Assembly: GCA_910578065.1 (NCBI GenBank)
Contig: CAJTPB010000005.1
Span: 1 to 64,000 of the forward strand
Origin: an uncultured Christensenella sp.
Lineage (GTDB): Bacteria; Bacillota; Clostridia; Christensenellales; Borkfalkiaceae
DNA length: 64,000 bases
Direction of reading: 5' to 3'
A program made the translations under genes and the position numbers. Below the pieces are notes generated by a model. The model had not been told where the DNA came from. It was given only the letters and a program-made list of their open reading frames with translations, and made no database searches. Of this stretch, positions 57,439-64,000 are shown piece after piece (position 1 is the stretch's first letter; each line of letters begins with the position of its first letter).

Positions 57439-58467
57439 ATGGCAATTACTTTAGGTGATGCATTCCAGAATTGGAATCCCGATACCAAACTTGCAACCGG
57501 CGGCGCAAAGGTCGACGGTGGCGTTATCGCAATGCTCGAACCCAATATCTTCCGCAACAAGGTTATGCTTCCCGGCGTAACGTTCGCAACCGACGTCGAG
57601 TCGCTTATGGTAGATAACAGGTTCGCAGTCGCATTCATTCGTAAGCTCGACAAGGTAAAGGTTACGCTTACGAAAGCAACCGCGGACGGAGCGTTCCGCG
57701 TCGTACCCACGCAGTCCGACGGAGATTTTATCGAAGTCAAGTGCAACGACGTATTAAAGGTTGCGGAAGTCGTAAACGAGCCGATCGACGAGGCAAGAGT
57801 CAGCGGCAGAACCGCCGAGAGGGTCGCCCTCGCTTCGGAAAGTTACGACGAAATCAAAGAGCTGCGCTACCTTTCGTACCTTATCAACGGCGGCGGCTCG
57901 CCCGACGCAACGGACGTGGGCGCACCTGCGTCGGCTAACACGACGAGAAGCACGAAAGACACCGTCCTCGATAACATTATCGACGACAGAGCGACGCTCC
58001 GCAAGGCGGGCGCAGACCCCGACACGCTGATTATTTCCGAAGATACCGACGCTGTATTTTTGAAGTATATCGGCGCACGCAACTATTTCAGCGTTGCAAG
58101 CCCGAGCGAAACCGCCGTGTTCGGTCAGGTATTCGCCGGTACGCTTTTCAGCGGCAAGGTTCGCGTGTTCACGTCGAACGCGGTCGGACAGGACAACTCG
58201 ACGCTTGTCGGTATTTCCGCAACCGCACCCACCGACGAAACCGAAAAGGCAGCGTGGGAAAAGGAAAAGGCGTTGTGGGATTGGAGCAAAATCGAGTACA
58301 TTTTGTACGACCACAAAACGCTTTGCATTATCAACGTTGCGCGCTATATCGGTATTATCGATTACAGCGCAATCGAGCATAACAGCAGCCTTATTTCGAT
58401 TTTGACCGTTTGCGGTGGACGCATTCGCAACGCGAAAAAGGCACTCGCCAAGAAGTACGCGGCGTAA
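57439..58467 (+). CDS. major capsid protein (HK97-fold, probable)
   Basis: A 342-aa protein with strong AGGAG ribosome binding site, and followed by a terminator, as expected for the most expressed phage gene. Residues 150-310 with LDNIIDDRATLRKAGADPDTLIISEDTDAVFLKYIG look like the A-domain of HK97-fold capsids (residue-by-residue helix and strand pattern). It lacks an N-terminal δ-domain visible here, so the scaffold is a separate gene. Confidence 0.8.
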   Translation: MAITLGDAFQNWNPDTKLATGGAKVDGGVIAMLEPNIFRNKVMLPGVTFATDVESLMVDNRFAVAFIRKLDKVKVTLTKATADGAFRVVPTQSDGDFIEVKCNDVLKVAEVVNEPIDEARVSGRTAERVALASESYDEIKELRYLSYLINGGGSPDATDVGAPASANTTRSTKDTVLDNIIDDRATLRKAGADPDTLIISEDTDAVFLKYIGARNYFSVASPSETAVFGQVFAGTLFSGKVRVFTSNAVGQDNSTLVGISATAPTDETEKAAWEKEKALWDWSKIEYILYDHKTLCIINVARYIGIIDYSAIEHNSSLISILTVCGGRIRNAKKALAKKYAA

Positions 58468-58484
58468 GAGTAAAACGGAACAAC

Positions 58485-58509
58485 GGGAGCGGGGCGACCT
58501 GCTCCCTTT
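58485..58509 (+). terminator. terminator after the major capsid gene
   Basis: GGGAGCGGG (58485-58493), GCGA tetraloop, CCTGCTCCC (58498-58506, one G-U), followed by TTTGATTT. It should raise capsid mRNA over downstream genes. Confidence 0.8.
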
Positions 58510-58542
58510 GATTTCGTTACACCAAAAACGGAGGGACACGAA

Positions 58543-58854
58543 ATGAACCATATCGACGGTTACATGAGCCGCCTCAACGACAGAGTTATGAGCGGCGCAC
58601 AGCACGCGATCGACGAATTGAACTACGCCCTTGACGAAATGCAAATGGCAGCCGACGAGAACCCCGAGCGCGAGGACATAAAGGCTTGCGTTGCGGAAGT
58701 CAAGGAAAAGAGCAAAAAGGCATTAGCCGAGTGTTGGGCGGCGGCGAACCATTGGAGCGAACACTTCGACGGTTTGTGCAACGGCGACAAAACCGAGAAC
58801 GACGACCCGACCGAGAAAGAAAAAAAGCCCGTCAAGAAAACGGACGGAGAATAA
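58543..58854 (+). CDS. hypothetical phage protein, 103 aa
   Basis: A 103-aa helical, charged protein after the capsid gene, not recognised. GGAGGGACA ribosome binding site. Possibly a head accessory protein. Confidence 0.6.
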   Translation: MNHIDGYMSRLNDRVMSGAQHAIDELNYALDEMQMAADENPEREDIKACVAEVKEKSKKALAECWAAANHWSEHFDGLCNGDKTENDDPTEKEKKPVKKTDGE

Positions 58855-58872
58855 AACGGGAGGTGCGAAGCT

Positions 58873-59265
58873 ATGCCGAGTAGAATTATATCGGTCAGCT
58901 ACGGACACGGGTCACCGAGCGGCAAGCTGTACGATTACGAAACCGACAAAAACTATCGCACCGGCGACGTCGTAGTCGTACCCGTAGAACACGCGGTCAG
59001 CCACAAGCTGTACAACACACTTGCTGTCGTACAGCTTACGACCGACGAGGGAACGGCGAAGTGGGAGCAGAAAGCCGACAACTTAACCGACCCGAAGAAA
59101 AACATTAAACCGAAAAACGTCAGCGAAAGGCTCGAAATCGCCCAAGCTCAAGGGCTTGACGTTACGAGCCAACGCGACGTTACAGTTCGTACGCTTCCGG
59201 GCTATAAGACCCGAGAGAGCAACGAGAAGTGGTCGACGAACAGCCGACTTATATCGAGGAGTTAA
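58873..59265 (+). CDS. hypothetical phage protein, 130 aa
   Basis: A 130-aa protein with strands in the first 55 residues (DVVVVPVEHAVSHKLYNTLAVVQL), then a basic tail. Not recognised. GGGAGGTGCG ribosome binding site. Its place suggests a head-completion role. Confidence 0.6.
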   Translation: MPSRIISVSYGHGSPSGKLYDYETDKNYRTGDVVVVPVEHAVSHKLYNTLAVVQLTTDEGTAKWEQKADNLTDPKKNIKPKNVSERLEIAQAQGLDVTSQRDVTVRTLPGYKTRESNEKWSTNSRLISRS

Positions 59266-59267
59266 CC

Positions 59268-59813
59268 ATGCAACAGCAAAACGACAACAGCGCGCTTATA
59301 ATTCCGTTCTACGACGAAATACCGGGCGACGCGAAATACCCGTGCGACACGGCGCGCCTGCGCTACGATAAGAGCGACCACCGCTATTACTTGACAGACG
59401 CAGCCATTGAATACTACGGAATCGACTGCGAGCAGGGCGAAATCAAAAGGCTGATACGCACGGCGACCGACCATATTTACAGCTATATCGCAGTAATGGC
59501 GCAGACCAAATACAACCTTATGTGCTACCGCATAGCGAAAAGCCTATTCGGTAGAGTAAAGACCGCCAAAGAGGGGCGGCTTGAAGTAGAGCGAATGCTT
59601 GTCAAGCAAGCCGAGTTTATAAACGATTTCGGCGACGCGAAGCGCACCCCGAAAATGGTCGTCAACCCCGAGAGCGGGCGCGTGCGCGATAACGACGTCG
59701 ATATGTCAACGGGCTATTGGCTCAACGACGAGGTTTTAATTTGGCTACGCACGAATTACCTTACAGACCCGAACGCAATCGGCGAATGGCGAATGCAGCT
59801 ATCGGAATATTAG
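59268..59813 (+). CDS. putative head-tail connector protein, 181 aa
   Basis: A 181-aa helical protein with KRLIRTATDHIYSYIAVMAQTKYNLMCYRIAKSLF, like phage connector proteins in helix pattern only. It starts 2 bases after the previous stop; the frame upstream lacks a ribosome binding site. Assignment is from position. Confidence 0.5.
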   Translation: MQQQNDNSALIIPFYDEIPGDAKYPCDTARLRYDKSDHRYYLTDAAIEYYGIDCEQGEIKRLIRTATDHIYSYIAVMAQTKYNLMCYRIAKSLFGRVKTAKEGRLEVERMLVKQAEFINDFGDAKRTPKMVVNPESGRVRDNDVDMSTGYWLNDEVLIWLRTNYLTDPNAIGEWRMQLSEY

Positions 59814-59823
59814 GAGGGGACAA

Positions 59824-60228
59824 ATGGCGCAAACCGTAGAATACCAAATGTTCACGCCGCACCCGAAAGCAAAGCTATTCAAACGGCTTACGAACGATAT
59901 GCCGGTTGAGCTTAAGAACGGCGAAACGATAACCGTTCAAAACAACCGCTACGTCTGCGTCGGGAAGTTTAAGTGGATCGAGAGTACAACGAAGCAGGAC
60001 ACGGACGAGCAACCGCTCGACGGGCTTATAATTCCCAATTCGTATATGACCATAAAAACGAATTCACTTAAAACCTTTGACGACGGGGACGTGGTAGAGC
60101 TTCCGAAAGATACGCCGTTTGCGGGCTATTGGATCGTAACGGACGGAAAGGAAACGCAAATCGTTTACACGCCGAAGCCCGTACAAGCGTTCCAATTTAT
60201 ACCGCTTTCGAGCGTGGGGTTGAGCTAA
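59824..60228 (+). CDS. hypothetical phage structural protein, 134 aa
   Basis: A 134-aa β-rich protein (PVELKNGETITVQNNRYVCVGK), not recognised. AGGAGGGG ribosome binding site. Between connector and tail-like genes, so perhaps a stopper or tail-completion protein. Confidence 0.55.
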   Translation: MAQTVEYQMFTPHPKAKLFKRLTNDMPVELKNGETITVQNNRYVCVGKFKWIESTTKQDTDEQPLDGLIIPNSYMTIKTNSLKTFDDGDVVELPKDTPFAGYWIVTDGKETQIVYTPKPVQAFQFIPLSSVGLS

Positions 60229-60229
60229 T

Positions 60230-60751
60230 ATGCAACAATACAACCACAGCCTGCGAATGCGCGACCTTTTTATGAACCCGAAACTTGCGGGCGTATTCCC
60301 GCAGTTTGCACCGGGCGAGCGGTTGCAGAACGTATACTCATTCGCACAAACCGAAAAGCGGGTGCAGGACTACCTCGTCGCCGCGTTAAACGGCACTATA
60401 ACAGCCGAGGGCGCAATCGCAGTAAAAGGGCAACAGCAAGCCGTTTTGAGCCGTGTGCGCGCCTTGCAAGCCGTAATCGAGGGCTTTATTAACGATATGC
60501 CGAAAGTAGTACAAGCGTTGCGAAAGAACGCGCCGCTGTACCTACCGTACGCCACGCTGAAGCAGCTCGAGGACACCAAGACGACCGCGGGCAAAATAAA
60601 GGCTATGCGGGCAGTAATGGACAACTTCCAATACAACCCAGACCTCGGCGCGCTTAACAGCGTGAAGAAAGAGAACCCCGAGCAATTCGACCGCAACAAG
60701 AAAGCGTGGGAGAAGAAAGTCGGTTACAGCAGGAGGCTGAAAAAGGTATGA
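60230..60751 (+). CDS. hypothetical phage protein, 173 aa
   Basis: A 173-aa all-helical protein with coiled-coil-like stretches (KRVQDYLVAALN, LQAVIEGFINDMPKVVQALRK). Not recognised. It overlaps the next gene by 4 bases. Confidence 0.55.
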   Translation: MQQYNHSLRMRDLFMNPKLAGVFPQFAPGERLQNVYSFAQTEKRVQDYLVAALNGTITAEGAIAVKGQQQAVLSRVRALQAVIEGFINDMPKVVQALRKNAPLYLPYATLKQLEDTKTTAGKIKAMRAVMDNFQYNPDLGALNSVKKENPEQFDRNKKAWEKKVGYSRRLKKV

Positions 60752-61698
60752 ACAAAGTACGAATAACCGCCGACGCGGTACTTGCCATAATTCGCGGAAT
60801 TTTCGAGGACGAGGACGTCAACATTGTAATTGACGACCCCGAAGCCCCCGAGGGTTGGAACGGCAAGACTGTTTCGGAGATACTCAACGTTGAGTATTAC
60901 ACATATAAACACCGCCCGAAATCGACGCAAGAAGCTATAAAGGCGATACTTGCAGAGAAAGGGCAGACAAACGAACTCGAAGCGTTAAATTGCGCGTACG
61001 GGCTTTTGACGGTAGAAACGATCGAGCGTCTATTTTCAAAGGACGTCGACATGGTAGTTCTGGGGGCGAAACTTCAATACTACATACAAACCGAAAAAAT
61101 AAAGCTGCTCGAGTATTTAATCGAGGACAGCAACATTGCGACAAGCGGGTTGCGTATTCCCGTACAGTTCGGCACAGAAACGCGCAAAGCGGTGGTCTTT
61201 TTCGACCGCCCGCTTGTAAGCGATATACAGACCGCCGCCCCGTTCGGGGAAATGGCAAACGTCGACGTCGATATTGCTATTTTGCTATACCCCGACGTCG
61301 TAAGTTACAGCGACTACACCGTGAATATTGAGTTCACGGAAAACGGAGAGGCAAAGAGCGCGGACATTCCGCTGTCGAGTTTTTCGGTTGCAGAAACTAT
61401 GACGCAAGACGCGCTCCCCGGAATACAAGCGAAAGAGCAAGTGGGAAATATAAACCTTTCCCGCGCCGTTTCGTTCGTTTTGGTATTCGAGGGCTACAAC
61501 AACCCGTTTATAAACTACATAACCGACAAGCAGCTTGCAAGCGGTAAGGTCGACAACAACGAGCAATACACAATGCGCGTTACCCGAGCGGGCAAGACCT
61601 ACACGCACGCGGTTATTGTAAAAGACCACCAAACGACAGTCAACGCGGACACGGGAAACGAAACGCACACGCTGTCGCTTACAAAGCGGGGGCTTTAA
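60748..61698 (+). CDS. hypothetical phage structural protein, 316 aa
   Basis: A 316-aa protein, first half helical, second half β-rich (VDVDIAILLYPDVVSYSDYTVNIEF, AGKTYTHAVIVKDH). It may be a tail or appendage protein, but no family was recognised. The start at 60748 overlaps the previous stop (ATGA). Confidence 0.6.
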   Translation: MNKVRITADAVLAIIRGIFEDEDVNIVIDDPEAPEGWNGKTVSEILNVEYYTYKHRPKSTQEAIKAILAEKGQTNELEALNCAYGLLTVETIERLFSKDVDMVVLGAKLQYYIQTEKIKLLEYLIEDSNIATSGLRIPVQFGTETRKAVVFFDRPLVSDIQTAAPFGEMANVDVDIAILLYPDVVSYSDYTVNIEFTENGEAKSADIPLSSFSVAETMTQDALPGIQAKEQVGNINLSRAVSFVLVFEGYNNPFINYITDKQLASGKVDNNEQYTMRVTRAGKTYTHAVIVKDHQTTVNADTGNETHTLSLTKRGL

Positions 61699-61699
61699 T

Positions 61700-62266
61700 A
61701 TGGCACTACACAATTTGAAAATAATCGTCTACGACGGAGGAAAGGCGGGCGACGGTATATTCAGCGGTTCGAGCAACGACAAGGGCGAGAGCGGCACTGG
61801 CGACAACAAGAAGTCGCTTTTGTATAAGGTTTTGAACTACAATTCAACCATACGAAACAAGGTAAAGCAGTCGACAAGCCCGACAACGTTCTTCGCCGTA
61901 CAGCAGGGCGTGAGTCTTGCGGTGCAGACCGGGCGCGAGGCGATAAACTACTTCGTCAGCGATATCGGACGCGCCAATGGCGACAGTAACTACCAAGCAA
62001 TCGTGAACCGCAAAATTGAAAAAGCAACCGACGTATTGAGCATAGGACAAGGCGCATTAAGCGGCGCGGCGGCGGGAGCTATGGCGGGACCGGTGGGTGC
62101 AGCTGTCGGCGCGGCGGTCGGTGCGATTTCGTCCGGCATAAGCCTCGGCTTTAAGTACGCCGAGCGGGAAAGGGAATACCAACACACAATGTTCAAAGAG
62201 AACACCTCGCAAGCCTACCAACTTGCAAGGGCGAACTATTCCGCATACACAGGGAGGGTACGCTGA
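61700..62266 (+). CDS. glycine/alanine-rich virion or membrane-active protein, 188 aa
   Basis: A 188-aa protein with a Gly-Ala-Pro hydrophobic segment GALSGAAAGAMAGPVGAAVGA (about 113-145) that could insert in membranes, as in ejection or injection proteins of short-tailed phages. The rest is helical and polar. Function inferred only from composition and position. Confidence 0.55.
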   Translation: MALHNLKIIVYDGGKAGDGIFSGSSNDKGESGTGDNKKSLLYKVLNYNSTIRNKVKQSTSPTTFFAVQQGVSLAVQTGREAINYFVSDIGRANGDSNYQAIVNRKIEKATDVLSIGQGALSGAAAGAMAGPVGAAVGAAVGAISSGISLGFKYAEREREYQHTMFKENTSQAYQLARANYSAYTGRVR

Positions 62267-62268
62267 TT

Positions 62269-64000
62269 ATGTACTATTGGCGCGTTTTTTTATGGGAGAA
62301 CGGACACAAATCAACTGAATACACGAAGCACGTCGTCGCGCCTATTTTTATTGAAGATAAGCTCGACGAAACGCTTGACAGCGGCGAGGTCGTATTGAAA
62401 GCAATGCCGATCGCAACACGCAACGCTTTCCCGCCAAAAACGAAGTTCCGTCTTGAACGCTACACAACCGAGGACTACACCGACACGCCCCGCAAGTGGG
62501 ATTTAGTTGTCGAACACGACGACGTCGAGGAGTACGAGGGCTGCCCCGAGATTTGCACGCACCGCGTGAACTTGATTGAAGCGTCGGTCATAGCGCAGGG
62601 AATGCACGTCGACAACATAGCGTTAACATACGAACTGCAAGACGTAGATTTGAATTACAGAACCACGCTCCCAGACGAGGGGGTTACGGTTGCGAGTGTT
62701 TACCCCGGCGGTTCGCCGTATAACAGTTTTACGGACGGTGGACATTCGGACAGCTTCAACAATTGGCTGCTTGATTGGAACGGAGTCGACTACTCACACG
62801 CAACGCAAGACAGACCGAGCGTTACATATTTTGAAACGAACTTCAAGTTTGAGTGGAGCGACACCAAAAGTCTAAACGAGTTAATTGCAAAAATAAACGC
62901 AAGCACCGCCCGCGAATTTGAGTTCGATATTCCCATACTAACCGCATACGCCGGAACGGGCGGCTCGTGGCGGGCAATTGGCGAGATACCAACAAAAACA
63001 ACCGTTACATGGAAAAAATATAAACAACGCGCAAGGCAAGACAGCGACGGGCGTTATATTGCAGATACGCAATTTGAACCCGAGGAAATAGACAGCGGCA
63101 CACTTTTTGATAAAACAAGTTTCCCTACGAGCAGCAGCGGGTTTGTTTCGTTGCCGTTGAGGACGAAAGTCGAAAACAATATTCTGTATATTTGCGAAAC
63201 GCCGTACATTGGAGCGGTGTGGAGCAGGAACGACACAAAGTCGGGTTTTAGAATATTAAATTCAAAATGGATCGGCGACACGGAAGCAACGGGGTCGGAC
63301 AATACGACCTATATGCCGATAAGCTATGCGACCGCAAACCAACATTACACAAAAGCAACCTTTACGACGTTTGCAATGGCAGACGAAGAAGCAATTTCAA
63401 CGGGCGACGACGGAAACGTTTATATCAGTTGGTACGAGTACGAATTGCAGACCCGTGAAGCGTTCTATGCGAGCGGCGGTACAAGAATACCGGCGCGACA
63501 ATATTATTCATGTACGGGCTATTGGCGTGGACTTGATACAAGCAGCTTGAATGACGATTATTGGTACTTCAACAAGACGCGGTTAGATTATATTTCAATA
63601 TCGTCACTCCCCGACGGGGAATCGAGCGTATACGTTAAAACAAGCATAACCGCGACCGTTGAAATGATAGACGTAAACGGTGGGAAGTTCCTAATGAAAG
63701 GAAAAAAATATTCCTGCTACGAGCTATTAAAAAAGGCGTTGCTTACAGTAGATACCCAAATAATAAACAACACCCAAATCGGCATTGACGAGTTAGGGGA
63801 GCATTACCCGATAACAATTAGCGCGGAATGGGTGGCGCGCTTGCAAGCGGCTATAATGCAAGAAACCATACTCGAGCAAAAGAATTTGTGGGAGATTTTA
63901 CTGCAGATAGGCTACTACTTGCACGCGATACCGTACCTCGAATTTGCAGACGACGGGACAGACCGCTTTTTATTGAGTTTCCGTCAGCTTGGCGACACCA
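62269..64000 (+). CDS. large phage tail or appendage protein (runs off the right edge)
   Basis: From ATG 62269 (GGGAGGG at about 62252) the frame stays open for 577 codons to the window end with no stop. The sequence is β-rich (YYWRVFLWENGHKSTEYTK, then many W/Y and T/S-rich strands such as VTYFETNFKFEWSD), fitting a baseplate, hub or receptor-binding protein. It is not recognised further. It follows the 188-aa protein by 2 bases. Confidence 0.7.
   Translation, partial: MYYWRVFLWENGHKSTEYTKHVVAPIFIEDKLDETLDSGEVVLKAMPIATRNAFPPKTKFRLERYTTEDYTDTPRKWDLVVEHDDVEEYEGCPEICTHRVNLIEASVIAQGMHVDNIALTYELQDVDLNYRTTLPDEGVTVASVYPGGSPYNSFTDGGHSDSFNNWLLDWNGVDYSHATQDRPSVTYFETNFKFEWSDTKSLNELIAKINASTAREFEFDIPILTAYAGTGGSWRAIGEIPTKTTVTWKKYKQRARQDSDGRYIADTQFEPEEIDSGTLFDKTSFPTSSSGFVSLPLRTKVENNILYICETPYIGAVWSRNDTKSGFRILNSKWIGDTEATGSDNTTYMPISYATANQHYTKATFTTFAMADEEAISTGDDGNVYISWYEYELQTREAFYASGGTRIPARQYYSCTGYWRGLDTSSLNDDYWYFNKTRLDYISISSLPDGESSVYVKTSITATVEMIDVNGGKFLMKGKKYSCYELLKKALLTVDTQIINNTQIGIDELGEHYPITISAEWVARLQAAIMQETILEQKNLWEILLQIGYYLHAIPYLEFADDGTDRFLLSFRQLGDT

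Noticed and set aside
36195..64000. Reverse transcriptase for the DGR-like target
   Set aside because: I checked all sizeable plus- and minus-strand frames of the phage block and found no reverse transcriptase domain or YxDD-type motif protein, and no second copy of the variable region.

Overview
The window looks like a chromosome segment of an anaerobic, spore-forming member of the Bacillota (class Clostridia, perhaps gut-derived). The evidence is an intact spoIIAA-spoIIAB-sigF operon, clostridial-type promoters (TTGACA/TATAAT), AGGAGG ribosome binding sites, a flavin reductase-rubredoxin fusion and compact tRNA clusters. The species cannot be named from the sequence alone.

Layout. (1) 1-2338: the edge of a replicating or integrated element: a CRESS-type Rep gene preceded by a circovirus-like nonanucleotide origin with tandem iterons, then an unknown minus-strand gene between two direct repeats, next to tRNA-Ala. 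(2) 2442-10700: mixed housekeeping and accessory genes: aldehyde dehydrogenase, tRNA-Val, a decayed IS200, small unknown genes, a dGTPase-like HD protein with a damaged metal motif, a membrane-anchored XRE regulator with 27-residue repeats, flavin reductase-rubredoxin, a DUF2871-like membrane protein and a stray YopX gene. (3) 10685-25798: a carbohydrate-use cluster: a lipoprotein solute-binding protein, two CUT1 permeases (no ATPase in the window), a GH43-like lipoprotein, a 1467-residue multi-domain surface lipoprotein, an ADP-ribosylglycohydrolase-family protein, a glycerophosphodiesterase-family protein and a GH3 enzyme. (4) 25877-27526: a membrane protein with a probable leaderless mRNA and a five-tRNA operon. 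(5) 27702-29226: the sigma-F sporulation operon. (6) 29238-36030: the histidine operon hisZ-G-D-B-H-A-F and hisIE (hisC absent), with a 147-bp tandem duplication that makes a 40-codon copy of the hisD start.

(7) 36111-64000: a prophage or phage genome, all genes on the plus strand, running off the right edge. It begins right after two near-identical tandem terminator hairpins. Order: small early genes and DNA-binding proteins; ERF annealing protein with a PD-(D/E)XK nuclease; HNH nuclease; SSB; replication initiator and DnaC-like loader; a protein with the hallmarks of a diversity-generating retroelement (DGR) target; GIY-YIG nuclease; a short sliding-clamp-like protein; an ImmA-like/MazG-like fusion; YopX; then a block rich in S-adenosylmethionine (SAM) chemistry (C5-cytosine methyltransferase, radical SAM protein, ParB-methyltransferase fusion and a compact phage SAM synthetase); then terminase, portal, scaffold, capsid and connector/tail genes. 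No integrase, lysis genes, tape measure or reverse transcriptase lies within the window.

The most notable signals are the CRESS-like origin plus Rep, the phage SAM-supply module, and the apparent DGR target gene without a visible reverse transcriptase.
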